Below, piece after piece: positions 1 to 8,846 of a stretch of 64,000 nucleotides of DNA; position 1 is the stretch's first letter; each line of letters opens with the position of its first letter. The notes under the pieces were generated by a model. The model worked only from the letters and a program-made list of their open reading frames with translations, was not told where the DNA came from and did not search any database. Origin of the DNA: CAZRGV01 sp964599655 (GTDB taxonomy: Bacteria > Planctomycetota > Planctomycetia > Isosphaerales > Isosphaeraceae); the NCBI GenBank assembly GCA_964599655.1, contig CAZRGV010000009.1, positions 16,817 to 80,816 of the forward strand, given 5' to 3'. A program made the translations under genes and the position numbers.

Positions 1-1
1 T

Positions 2-1138
2 CGACATGGTGGCCAGGCGAACCTCCGACGGGCCGTACCCCTCGTCGTCCGTGGGGGAAAGGGAGACCAGAACATTGTTCCCATCGTGGATCGGCGCGTC
101 GAGGTCTTGCAAGACCTGATGGAACAAGGGGCCGTCGTCGGGGATCGCCTCGCGCCGAATCGCGACGTAGCCGGTGAAGGCGCTCCAGGCGGCCCTCGAC
201 CGCCGTTCGAGCCGTTCGAGCCGGCCGAGCAAGCTCCGGCCGAGCAGCGTGGCGGCCAGGTCGAGCGGCAGGTTGAACACCACCTGCCGGGCCTTGAGGC
301 GTTGGCGGCGACGGGTCAGGACGAGGAAGCCCCCCTGCCCTTCGTCGGGATCGGGCTCGACGCGATCGACGATCGTGGCCGTCCGGAGATCGCCTCCCAT
401 CGCCGCGAATCGCTGGCCGATCCCCTCGGCCAGGGCCTTCATGCCGCCTCGGGGCCGGCTCAGCCCGAGCCGGTAGGCCTGGAGACAGGCCGAGGCGTTG
501 GCAAAGGGGACCACTTCAGGACCGGCCTGCGCGGTGTCCTGGAGCAGCATCGCGACGAGGGCCCGGAACGGCCGGTCGCCCGCCAGGCCCAGCAGCCGGA
601 GCACGTCGAGAACCGTCAAGGCCCAGGTCGAGGCCGCGAGCAGGCCACCAGGCCCGAGCACGCGAAGGTCGTGCATGAGGTCGCCGACCGACCGGACCGG
701 CAGCCTCGGGACCTTGCCGGCGGCGTCGAAGAGCCGCTGGCCGGCCGCGTGTTGAAGCCGCCAGAAGGCGTGACGGGCCTTCGATCGGCCAGGGAACGCG
801 GCGGCCATCGCTCGCTCAAAGGCGACGGGGTCGGGAACGATGTCGAGGGTGCGGTCGGGCAGGTGGACGCGGTAGCTCGGGGTCGTGACCGCCTCGAAGG
901 CGAGCCCGATGTCGGCCAGCAGGTCGCCAATCGGCTCGCCGGGCTTCAGTCCCATCAACGCCGTCGCGCCGGCGTCGAACGTGTAAGGCCCTCGTTCAAA
1001 ATACCCCGCGCAGCCTCCAAGCCTGGTGTGGGCCTCTAACAAGATCACCCGAAGCCCTCGACGTTGGGCCAGCGCCGAGGCCGCCAAGCCTCCCATGCCG
1101 CCGCCAATGACCGCCAGGTCGAACGTCGGATCCGCCAT
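2..1138 (-). CDS. CrtI-like FAD-dependent oxidoreductase (phytoene desaturase/isomerase superfamily), 3' end outside window
   Basis: Reading leftward from the ATG at 1138, the frame stays open to the window edge, giving 379 residues without a stop; the C-terminus lies beyond base 1. Residues 10-20 carry the dinucleotide-binding glycine motif VIGGGMGGLAA, followed near residue 43 by RLGGCAGYFERG and FDAGA, the usual start of phytoene-desaturase/carotenoid-isomerase-type flavoproteins. The middle (SRPRGGMKALAEG) matches the FAD/substrate region where these enzymes recompute the second Rossmann strand. The family oxidises or isomerises polyenes, but this subgroup also holds many uncharacterised NAD(P)-binding proteins, so the substrate cannot be given. 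A long ORF on the opposite strand (86-1039) is its antisense shadow. Confidence 0.82.
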   Translation of the reverse strand, partial: MADPTFDLAVIGGGMGGLAASALAQRRGLRVILLEAHTRLGGCAGYFERGPYTFDAGATALMGLKPGEPIGDLLADIGLAFEAVTTPSYRVHLPDRTLDIVPDPVAFERAMAAAFPGRSKARHAFWRLQHAAGQRLFDAAGKVPRLPVRSVGDLMHDLRVLGPGGLLAASTWALTVLDVLRLLGLAGDRPFRALVAMLLQDTAQAGPEVVPFANASACLQAYRLGLSRPRGGMKALAEGIGQRFAAMGGDLRTATIVDRVEPDPDEGQGGFLVLTRRRQRLKARQVVFNLPLDLAATLLGRSLLGRLERLERRSRAAWSAFTGYVAIRREAIPDDGPLFHQVLQDLDAPIHDGNNVLVSLSPTDDEGYGPSEVRLATMS

Positions 1139-2616
1139 CGGCCGCCCCCTGCTCTCGACCGCTCTTCGCGTCGTTCGATTCGATGCCATCCTACGAAATC
1201 TCCTGGATCGGTCGTCCTTCGCAGGATGAGCTTCCGCCACCGAATAACTGATGACGCAACAGGTTCGGTGAGCGATGCCCACCCATCGAACGACGGGTTC
1301 TCCAGGTGATTCGGTATCAGTGTAGGCGCCCGGCGGGCAACCCGTCGACCGCGTTGAGCGTCGGACCACGAGACTCGGAACGGGTCGGGGCGAACGGCGA
1401 GCGTGCCCGGCGAGGCCGGGTTCCAGGGAGGGTAGCGTCCGAGTCCAGGTTTCGGCGAGGCCGTTCGAGAGATCGTCGAACCCCCCGCCAATCGCCAGCG
1501 TGCGCGCCTGGTGCGCGCTTTCTGACGACACGCGATGGTCGGAAGCCATGATTTCCTTTGAGTTTGCGAACCAAGGAGGGAGTTCGTTCGGCGCAGCGCG
1601 CGGCGCGGCTCCGTCGATGCCCGTGAGCGCTTCGATCGCGGCGTGGCCGGTCGTCGGACCCCAACAAGGACCGGGCATCTCATCGCCAATCCGCCTCGGG
1701 GGCGTGCGATCCGTTCGTATCGCCGTCACCCAAAACCGGTCGCGGGTTCGTTTTGTCAATCCGAGGATCGGCGCGAGCACCGACAACCCAAACGCGGCTC
1801 GGAAATGCCTCCAGTACGCTCGCGGTGCGCGGTTCCGGCGGACGAATCGCCTCCGGAAGTTATTCCAGGAATGAGACTTCCGATTCGACAGGGGAGTTCG
1901 TTCGGCGCGCCACACGCTTCGGGCGAGAAAGGACCGGGGTGGGCCGGAACGTTGAGGGATTCGAACGGGATTCAGAACATCCAAAATTTGATTTTCGTGA
2001 TCCGAAAAACAGCGTTGGGGGTCGAGCGAGGGGCGCGCGACGCCTCGCGGTCGAGCGGCTTCAGGATGGAGCGCCGATTTCATCGCTTCGGGAGTCGGGA
2101 CGTGGTGACTCAGGGTGTTCATTTCGGATGTTTGCATGGATATCAGGGCCGTTGAGCGCGCGTGGCACGGGTGCTCGGGGTCGCGGCGCTCCGTGAATAA
2201 GGATCGTGGAATCGGCGGTTGGGATTCGTAGGTGCAGAAAAGAATTTCGGCGCCCTCGCCGTCGGGGCGATGGGGCGGGCGGACGTGAGGACCGACCCGC
2301 CCTGCTCGGCTCGCCGTGGCTCGGGGACGCGTTGGCTTCCGTCCGCGCTCCCTTTGCCGGAGGCTTTCGGCAACGAGCTCATGGTTGGATGAAATATCAA
2401 GATTTGGGGCGTCCTGGTTCTCGCGACCAATGTCGGAGAGCGGCCGGAAGGTGGGGCCGTCGTGGTCCACGACACACGTTGGCGGGCTTGTTGGTTGTCG
2501 CGGATCGGGAAACCGTTTACGCAATCCGGGATGGCGATCACCGAGGGGTTCCCTGTGCAATGGCGGGCTTGTGGTCCAGGTCGGTACGAGGGGTTCGGAA
2601 CCGGGAGCGACGGGTG
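1139..2616. other. Long divergent intergenic region with no convincing gene
   Basis: Short open frames occur on both strands, but their translations are Arg/Pro/Ser-rich shadows with no recognisable domain or ribosome-binding site. The one structure I see is a 17-base direct repeat (GGGAGTTCGTTCGGCGC) at 1578-1594 and 1892-1908. The stretch around 1975-2010 is notably AT-richer than its surroundings. It separates the leftward oxidoreductase from the rightward gene at 2617 and may hold both promoters, but no clear -35/-10 pair stands out. Confidence 0.6.
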
Positions 2617-3738
2617 ATGTCGTATCGTCAAGAGGTGTGGGTTCGCTCGTTGTTGGTGATCGCCCTTGTCGTCGTGACGGGAGGGTCGAGGGTCTCGGCC
2701 CAGTCGGCGCGCTGGAGGCCCCGGACGGAGGACTGGTCGAGGAATCCGAACCCGGTTCTCGGTGACTGGGGATTCGACCGGCCCGGATATCCGAAGGGTT
2801 TGTACATCCAAGGGATCACGGTCAAGGAGGGAGAACGAGTCACGAATCCGGTGATCTATGACAACGATGTCTATGACGATGTGTTCGATGACGAGTGGGC
2901 CTTCGCGATGGCGAGCCTGGGGAAGATGAATCTGACCGGGTTGATCATCACGCCGGTACTTACCGATGGCTGGGGGTTCTCGAAGCCGGAGTGGAAGAAA
3001 ACGGCCTTCGAGGCCAGGCAGCGCGCGGCCGAATCCGGACTTCGGATGGACCGGATTCCACCGATCACGATCGGCACCGAGGCCGAAAGCGAATCGGCCG
3101 GGGTGCGGAAGGATTCGGCGGGCGCGCGTCTGTATGTTGAACAGATCAACAAACAGTATGAAAAGGATCCGACGCGTCCGGTGATCGTCAATATTGGGGG
3201 CCAGGGGGCCACGCTCGCGTCAGCGTACGGTCTTGACCCGAGCATCGCCACGAAGTGCATCGTGTATTACACGGATCTTCGTGTTTACAACGGTCATTAC
3301 CGCTGGGCGTCCGAGCTGGTGGCGAAGCACTTCCGGGTCGTGAGCTGGGGAGACGACCACTGGTGGATTCCGAAACGTTGCCAGAACGAGTGGCGCGTTC
3401 TTCCCCGGCCGGAGAAGTGCGAGGGAAGCGAGAACGGCCCCGACAGCGGCGAGTGGCGCCGCCTGACCGCCCTGCACGTCCCCATGCTGGACCACATGGT
3501 GCAACAGTTCCAGACGCGGGGCGAGTACTGTCAAGGAGAACGAAAAGCCGACGCGTACGGCGATGGCACGTTTCTTCACGCCTGGCTCCCCGGCCTGTTC
3601 GAGGACGCGGCGATCCAGGAGGTTCGAGGGAGCGAGGTCCTTCACGTCACTCGCTTCACACCGCGCAACGAGTCTTTGGTGAAAACGATAACACTCCAGG
3701 TTCTGTTGAATCCACAGGTTTACGGCAACGGCCGTTGA
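2617..3738 (+). CDS. Secreted nucleoside-hydrolase-like (IUNH/DUF1593-type) protein
   Basis: A 373-residue protein with a signal peptide (hydrophobic run at residues 11-28 ending SAQS). After the leader, DND at residues 82-84 and DD at 91-92 lie at the end of the first predicted beta strand. This resembles the calcium-binding DxDxxxDD loop of inosine-uridine nucleoside hydrolases, although the spacing is longer than usual. Later the segment VIVNIGGQGATLASAY followed by a predicted strand pair fits the family's second sheet. The frame is open upstream to 2206; I chose ATG 2617 because it directly precedes the leader. An in-frame GTG at 2614 is an alternative. Function as a hydrolase is inferred from fold-level similarity only. 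An intrinsic terminator lies 425 nt downstream. Confidence 0.6.
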   Translation: MSYRQEVWVRSLLVIALVVVTGGSRVSAQSARWRPRTEDWSRNPNPVLGDWGFDRPGYPKGLYIQGITVKEGERVTNPVIYDNDVYDDVFDDEWAFAMASLGKMNLTGLIITPVLTDGWGFSKPEWKKTAFEARQRAAESGLRMDRIPPITIGTEAESESAGVRKDSAGARLYVEQINKQYEKDPTRPVIVNIGGQGATLASAYGLDPSIATKCIVYYTDLRVYNGHYRWASELVAKHFRVVSWGDDHWWIPKRCQNEWRVLPRPEKCEGSENGPDSGEWRRLTALHVPMLDHMVQQFQTRGEYCQGERKADAYGDGTFLHAWLPGLFEDAAIQEVRGSEVLHVTRFTPRNESLVKTITLQVLLNPQVYGNGR

Positions 3739-4162
3739 CCACGACATCGGCATCGACGAGACACGAACCACCAGGGGCTCGATCGTGGCTTCGGACTCGT
3801 TTCGTCGAAACAAACAGAGTGATATACTTGCATCGTATGAACTTATTATAATCAGTCATTTCCGCGCCGATTCGGTTTCGCCGTCGGACGTGACGGCGGC
3901 GAGTCCGCCTCGCATTCCGGCCTCGGGAATCGGATCGCCGTCGGCGTCCGTCGTGGGCCGGTGGTGAGACCGGGCGGGAAAGATCTCGACCCTCGCTGAG
4001 GTCCATCGCGGTCGGGGCGGGAGTGTCGCGGGTTGCTCCCTGATGATGGGGGCCGAGGGCGGTACGGCCGTCGGGACGGACTCGCGGCGTGGAGGAGCGA
4101 CGCTCGATCGCGTGATCGAGTGAGGCTCCGCGACAGCGTATGAATCAAGATTTATGGGTGAT

Positions 4163-4213
4163 CCCCGACCGTGTTCGGCCGCGATCCGAGGTCGAACACG
4201 GTCGGGGTTTTTT
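4163..4213 (+). terminator. Rho-independent terminator
   Basis: A perfect 15-bp stem, CCCCGACCGTGTTCG (4163-4177) with CGAACACGGTCGGGG (4193-4207), is followed directly by six T residues (4208-4213). The T run is on the plus strand only. It probably ends transcription from the gene at 2617-3738 despite the long 3' leader, or from a short unannotated transcript starting near 3858. Confidence 0.9.
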
Positions 4214-4297
4214 GTTTCGTCAGCGCGTCGTCGAGGTTGCGAGCGGGATCGTTCGCTTCGAAGGTGCGCGGAAAACCGTTGGCCCATTCGTGGGACC

Positions 4298-4337
4298 TGG
4301 GTGGATGGGGGTCTCGCACCGAGGGTCCATCCACCCA
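4298..4337. repeat. Inverted repeat (11-bp stem hairpin)
   Basis: TGGGTGGATGG (4298-4308) pairs perfectly with CCATCCACCCA (4327-4337) around an 18-nt loop that contains a further small CTC/GAG pairing. There is no T run on either side, so a simple intrinsic terminator is unlikely. It lies about 200 nt upstream of the YfhO-like gene and could act in its leader or protect an RNA end. Confidence 0.5.
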
Positions 4338-4542
4338 AACCGGCGTGTGTCCCTGTGAATGGGATCCGGCGATTCTTGCAGAGCGCCTTACTTCTGTTTT
4401 TGGTGGTTGTGGTCCAGTTCCTGCGCTGTTAATCTTGTTACGCTTGTTCCAGATTTTTATGTGACGAATCCGGCGGTCGGTGGGTCATTGCGGATCAGAG
4501 GTCCGGAACGCGAACCAGCGGCGATTTCGTCGGAGCATGGTC

Positions 4543-6933
4543 ATGCGCGAGGGGGCGGCTCTGGAGCAGGAACGGCGTGCGCCGGTCACGGTGGGTCGCG
4601 GCACGCCGGAAGCGAACGTGCCCGAGGAGACGGTCGCGCGGCGAAGTGAGGATGCGGTTCCGGCGGCGATGGGCGGATGGATGGCCCTGGGGTTGGCCGT
4701 GATCCTCGTCGGCCTGGCGCTCGGTCGGTTGCTGGTGGGGGACGAGCCGATCGAGGGGGATCCCGACCTGATGTACCGGCCGTTCAAGACGGAGCTCGCC
4801 CGAGCGTTACGCGCGGGGACCCTCCCGTTCTGGAGCAAGCAACTCGGCGTGGGTGTGCCGCTGGTGGCGGAGAGTCACGTGGCGGCGTTTTATCCACTGA
4901 ACTTGTTGATATATCGGGTGTTGGATGTCAGTATGGCGTATCGGCTGTTGATGTGGCTTCATTACGTGGCGCTGGCGCTGACGATGTATCTTTACGCGCG
5001 GGTGTTGCGGCTGACGCCCTGGGGCGCGGCGATGGCGGCGACGGCGTTCTCGCTCTGCGGGTTCCAGATGAGCCACGCGTGCCACGAGCCGTTTTACTCG
5101 GTGATGCCGTACCTGCCGCTGGCGCTGTTGCTGACCGAGCGCTACCTGGCCGTGGGGGGCGTCTGGCGGCTCGCGGCGCTCGCGCTCGTGCTGGGTTTGC
5201 AGATCACACTTGGTCATTTTCAGATTCAAATGTGGACGGCGGGGCTGGTTGTCGCGACCGGGCTCTGGCGCGTGGTCGCGAGAGACGCTCCGTGGCGACG
5301 GCTGGCAGGGCTGGCGCTGGCCCTGTTGTGGGCGGGCGCAGTGGCGATGGTTCAGCTTGGACTGACGTGGGAGCTTATGCACATCTCACGATTCAATCGC
5401 CCCAAGATTTCCTTGACGGTTTACGCCTTTCCGCCCGCCCACTGGGCGCAGCCCGCCCTTCCCCGGCTGTTTCAGGGGTTTGTCGGGAATACGCTCTCGC
5501 CCTACTGGAGCCGCCTGCAAACGACGCCTGACGAGGCGAGTTTCTACATTGGCACCGTGCCGTTGATTCTCGCGGCGGTCGGACTGGTGTTGCGGGGCGA
5601 TCGGGTGCTGGCTCCCTGGAAGTGGCTCGCGCTGATCGGTTTTCTTCTTGCGACGATGCCCCGTTGGTTCCTCGGCGGCTACTACGCCCTGCTGAGCCTG
5701 CCGGGATTGGGCCACTTCCGAGCCCCGGGCCGATTCGTGCTCTGGCCGAGCCTGGGCCTTTGTTTGCTGGCGGGACGCGGATTCGAGCGTGCCATCGCCT
5801 CACGACGGTTCTGGAGGGGGTATGGGCTGGCCGTGTTCTTCGGAGTTCTGGCCGCGGCCTGGGGCGTGTTCTGGTCGTCGAGCCCCGATGTTCTCAAGGA
5901 ACTGGGGGCTTCGGCGCGCAACGCGTTCCTGGCCGAGGCGGCGGTGGCCTGGCTGGTCGGCCTGGCGGTGGTGGCGCTCTGGCGGATTGGGCCGCGAACC
6001 ATCCCGCACGGGGTCCCGCTGCTGGTCGCCTTTGGGGAGTTGACGTACTTGTTCTATCATGGGTCGACGCCCTGGGGCCGGCCGATCCGTTTCCCGGAGC
6101 GGAGCCCGGTTTTCCGGCGCCTGGCGGCGGAGCGGGATGTCGGCCTGATCGCCGGGCGCGTTCTCGATTTGCCCGTTCGCGCGGGCTTCGCGACGGCGTA
6201 TCCGAATCTGGGAATCACCCCGCCGCCGCCGAATTACATCCTTGAATCGGCCCGGGACGCCATCTGGTACACCGACGAGATGGACACATGGTTTCACCGG
6301 TTTGGGGTCACGCACGGGATCTTCGAAGGGATCAAGCTCCTACGGCCATCGCGGATACTCTACGTCGGTCCCGACCCGGCACTCGATGCCCTGCTGCCTC
6401 GAACACATGCGTCGCCGAACACAAGGCGGATCTGGCGGCTGGAGCGTTACCCGGCCTTTCCCGAAGCCAGGGCGGCGTGCGTGGTCCGCGAGGCGGAGAG
6501 TTGGGGTGACCTCATCGACACCCTCACGGACTCGTCCAACTCGCGAGAGGTCTGGTACCTCAAGTCAGACCGGCCCCCGGATCCGCCTGGTCCGCGCGCT
6601 CGGTCGGCGAGAGTGCTCGATTGGGATGGCCGCTCCTGCGTGGTCGAGCACGACGGCACGGTCGACCTGGTGATCCGTCGGGCGCATTATCCCGGTTGGT
6701 CGGCGCGGCTGAGCGACGGACATGAGGTTCCGATCGTCCCGGCCGACGGCGGCCTCCAGTCGGTCCGCCTGCCTGGATCGGGCCGAACCAGGGTGGAGTT
6801 CGCCTACCATCCGAGCCACTTGACGGAACTCGCGCTGATTTCGATCGCGGCGGCGACGGCCTCGGTCCTCGTGCTCTTCGGCGCGGCCGTTCGGCACGGT
6901 TCGAGGCCGAGTCGGGATCGGTCGAGCGATTGA
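4543..6933 (+). CDS. YfhO-like polytopic membrane protein
   Basis: About 796 residues. A hydrophilic N-terminus of roughly 45 residues is followed by a dozen or more hydrophobic segments between residues 45 and 490. A soluble-looking C-terminal part ends with one more membrane span (LALISIAAATASVLVLF). The layout, with an early ExPDLMYRPFK loop and periplasmic YPGWSA region, fits bacterial YfhO/GT-C-like membrane proteins, some of which glycosylate cell-surface polymers. A catalytic role cannot be read from the sequence. Start chosen at ATG 4543 because GGAG (4532-4535) lies 7 nt upstream; ATG 4537 and 4480 are alternatives. It ends 17 nt before the converging galE and sits beside a surface-sugar cluster, which supports an envelope role. 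Confidence 0.7.
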   Translation: MREGAALEQERRAPVTVGRGTPEANVPEETVARRSEDAVPAAMGGWMALGLAVILVGLALGRLLVGDEPIEGDPDLMYRPFKTELARALRAGTLPFWSKQLGVGVPLVAESHVAAFYPLNLLIYRVLDVSMAYRLLMWLHYVALALTMYLYARVLRLTPWGAAMAATAFSLCGFQMSHACHEPFYSVMPYLPLALLLTERYLAVGGVWRLAALALVLGLQITLGHFQIQMWTAGLVVATGLWRVVARDAPWRRLAGLALALLWAGAVAMVQLGLTWELMHISRFNRPKISLTVYAFPPAHWAQPALPRLFQGFVGNTLSPYWSRLQTTPDEASFYIGTVPLILAAVGLVLRGDRVLAPWKWLALIGFLLATMPRWFLGGYYALLSLPGLGHFRAPGRFVLWPSLGLCLLAGRGFERAIASRRFWRGYGLAVFFGVLAAAWGVFWSSSPDVLKELGASARNAFLAEAAVAWLVGLAVVALWRIGPRTIPHGVPLLVAFGELTYLFYHGSTPWGRPIRFPERSPVFRRLAAERDVGLIAGRVLDLPVRAGFATAYPNLGITPPPPNYILESARDAIWYTDEMDTWFHRFGVTHGIFEGIKLLRPSRILYVGPDPALDALLPRTHASPNTRRIWRLERYPAFPEARAACVVREAESWGDLIDTLTDSSNSREVWYLKSDRPPDPPGPRARSARVLDWDGRSCVVEHDGTVDLVIRRAHYPGWSARLSDGHEVPIVPADGGLQSVRLPGSGRTRVEFAYHPSHLTELALISIAAATASVLVLFGAAVRHGSRPSRDRSSD

Positions 6934-6950
6934 TCCTGGTCGAGGTCGGT

Positions 6951-7919
6951 TCAAGCGCGGGACTTGTGCCAGTTCCAGGCGGTTTGGACGATGGAATCGA
7001 GATCGGTATAGCGCGCCGACCAGCCGAAATCGCGCTGAATGGCCTTGGGTGAGGCGACCAGCGAAGGGGGGTCGCCGGGCCGTCGGGGCCGCTCGACGGC
7101 CGGGATCGGGTGTCCGGTGACCCGGCGGCAGGCATCGACGACCTCTCGCACGCTGAAGCCGTGGCCGGTTCCGACGTTGTAGACCATCGCGCGGCCGGGC
7201 TGGAGGCGCTCGAGGCCGAGCAGGTGCGCATCGGCCAGATCCTCGACATGAATGTAGTCGCGAATACAGGTGCCGTCCGGCGTGGGATAGTCGGTTCCGA
7301 AGATCGAGACGTCACTTCGACGGCCCAGGGCGACCATCAGCACGAGCGGGATGATGTGCGATTCGGGGTCGTGGTCCTCGCCGAGGGTGCCGTCGGCCGA
7401 GGCGCCGCAGGCGTTGAAATAGCGCAGGGTGAGGGTGGCGAAGCCGTAGGCGGACGCGTAGTCGGAGAGAGCGTGCTCCATGGCGAGCTTGGTGAATCCA
7501 TAGGGATTGATCGGTTGCTTGGGAGCGTCTTCGGGAATCGGGCTGACGTCGGGGATTCCGTAGACGGCCGCGGTGCTCGAAAAGACGATGCGAGAACAGC
7601 CCGAGGCGCGCATGGCGTCGAGCAGGTTGAGCGTGCCGACCAGATTGTTGCGGTAGTACTTGGCCGGGTCGGCGACACTCTCGGGCACCGACGCATGAGC
7701 CGCAAAGTGCATGACCGCCTCGGCCTGGAAGTCACGCAGGGCCGACTCCAGCGCGGCCGAATCCGCGAGATCCGCGCGAACCAGACGGCCGTCCGGAACG
7801 GCCCAGACGTGCCCCTGGCTCAGGTTGTCGAGGACCCGGACATCGTGGCCGGCCTGGAGCAGCCGGCGAACGGCATGGCTCCCGATGTATCCCGCCCCTC
7901 CGACAACGAGAACTCGCAT
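6951..7919 (-). CDS. galE: UDP-glucose 4-epimerase
   Basis: A 322-residue extended SDR enzyme that interconverts UDP-glucose and UDP-galactose using tightly bound NAD. The N-terminal GGAGYIGSHAV is the NAD-binding glycine motif, FSSTAAVYG carries the catalytic serine/threonine, and YGFTK is the YxxxK pair. The segment LRYFNACGA is typical of GalE. Start set at ATG 7919, where the family's first residues (MRVLVVGGAGYIG) begin, with GGGGA about 8 nt upstream. The open frame extends 26 codons further without homology. It lies downstream of a methyltransferase and a GT2 glycosyltransferase on the same strand, so it probably supplies galactose-type nucleotide sugars for envelope polysaccharide. 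Confidence 0.95.
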   Translation of the reverse strand: MRVLVVGGAGYIGSHAVRRLLQAGHDVRVLDNLSQGHVWAVPDGRLVRADLADSAALESALRDFQAEAVMHFAAHASVPESVADPAKYYRNNLVGTLNLLDAMRASGCSRIVFSSTAAVYGIPDVSPIPEDAPKQPINPYGFTKLAMEHALSDYASAYGFATLTLRYFNACGASADGTLGEDHDPESHIIPLVLMVALGRRSDVSIFGTDYPTPDGTCIRDYIHVEDLADAHLLGLERLQPGRAMVYNVGTGHGFSVREVVDACRRVTGHPIPAVERPRRPGDPPSLVASPKAIQRDFGWSARYTDLDSIVQTAWNWHKSRA

Positions 7920-8003
7920 CGAATGATCCCCATTCAGAAGATGGTCTTCGGATCGCAATTGTGGCAGGAACCGGAACGTTGTGGCGAACCAAATCATTGC
8001 ATT

Positions 8004-8033
8004 ATTGAAAATGCGAATATGAACGCATGTGAA
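8004..8033 (-). promoter_or_regulatory. Possible promoter for galE
   Basis: In an AT-rich pocket the minus strand reads TTCACA (8028-8033), an 18-nt spacer and TTCAAT (8004-8009). The first matches the -35 consensus at five of six positions, the second matches -10 at four of six. Transcription would start near 7997, about 78 nt before the galE ATG. Assigned by consensus only. Confidence 0.3.
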
Positions 8034-8070
8034 TTTGGTTCGAAACTCGGCTCCCGATCACGGTCCCATT

Positions 8071-8846
8071 CTACCGGTTGCGACGGGCGATGGCGAAGAG
8101 GCTCGACCCGGTTCGGAGGCAGCCTCTCAGGGCAACTGGTTGTTCGAGCCTGAAGGCCAGTCGAAGCAGCCAGGGGCCGGGCCAGGGGGGCAGGGCCAGA
8201 TACCGCCGGTACGTTTCGGAGGGAGCTTCACCGGGTTTCGCGCGGGTTCGATCGCGACGGCGGCGCAGGAACCCCACCATCGGATGGACTGAAGATTGAG
8301 GCCCGTTCCGTCAAACGCCTTGCAAAGGGTTTCGGGCGTGTAGCGGCGACGGTGGCCTTGCACGGCGTCGAACTCGGAGAACAGAGCGGGCAAGGCCGGA
8401 ACACTGATGAGGACGCACCCGCCGATGGGAACCAGGCCGGCGATCCGGGCCAACGCGTCGCGATCGTCGTCGAGGTGCTCGAGGACGTCGAGGGCCAGCA
8501 CCGCGTCGAACGGCTGGCCATCGAGAGCGGCATCGAGGTCGCGCGTCAGGTCGGCCTCGAAGAGGACGCGATCCGGCCGGTCGATCTGTTCGAGGGCGCG
8601 CCGCGAGAGGTCGAGTCCGGCGGCGCGATAACCGCGACGTTCGAGAGCATCGAGCGTGACGCCCCAGCCGCAACCGGCGTCGAGCACGCGTGATGGGGGC
8701 TTGACGCCCTCGCGTTCCAGCAGCGCGAGGGTCAGCGAGGCACGCGCCGTCCACCAGGGATGACGACGAACGGTCCCGGCCAGATCGGCGAGGATCGAGT
8801 CGTCCATGTGCCGTTGGCAGGAACCCGAGGACAGGACGGAGATCAC
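8071..8846 (-). CDS. Class I SAM-dependent methyltransferase, interrupted by an apparent single-base frameshift
   Basis: The N-terminal frame (GTG at 8846) contains the SAM-binding motif VLDAGCGWG (residues 54-62), followed by LDVLEHLDDD and LISVPALPALFSEFD, a Methyltransf_11/23-type domain common in sugar and quinone methylation. In this frame the protein would end at 8127 with a tail unlike the family. In the -1 frame the expected C-terminus (ETYRRYLALPPWPG) runs to a stop at 8071. Adding one base to the C run at 8272-8275 (a G run in the coding strand) joins both parts into about 258 residues. The start overlaps the stop of the preceding GT2 gene, implying coupling. In a draft assembly a base-calling or consensus error is more likely than true gene decay. 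Confidence 0.8.

Larger units (their letters stand above)
3739..4542. other. Intergenic region holding a terminator and a second hairpin
   Basis: No gene is visible in these 804 nt. From about 3815 to 3860 the sequence turns AT-rich and includes TATAAT at 3847-3852, with only a poor -35 upstream. Next come the strong terminator at 4163-4213 and an 11-bp hairpin at 4298-4337. The small frames crossing this region are opposite-strand copies of the hairpins and have no ribosome-binding site. Confidence 0.6.

Noticed and set aside
86..1039. A 317-codon plus-strand frame at the window start
   Set aside because: Antisense to the CrtI-like oxidoreductase, which shows real FAD motifs on the minus strand.
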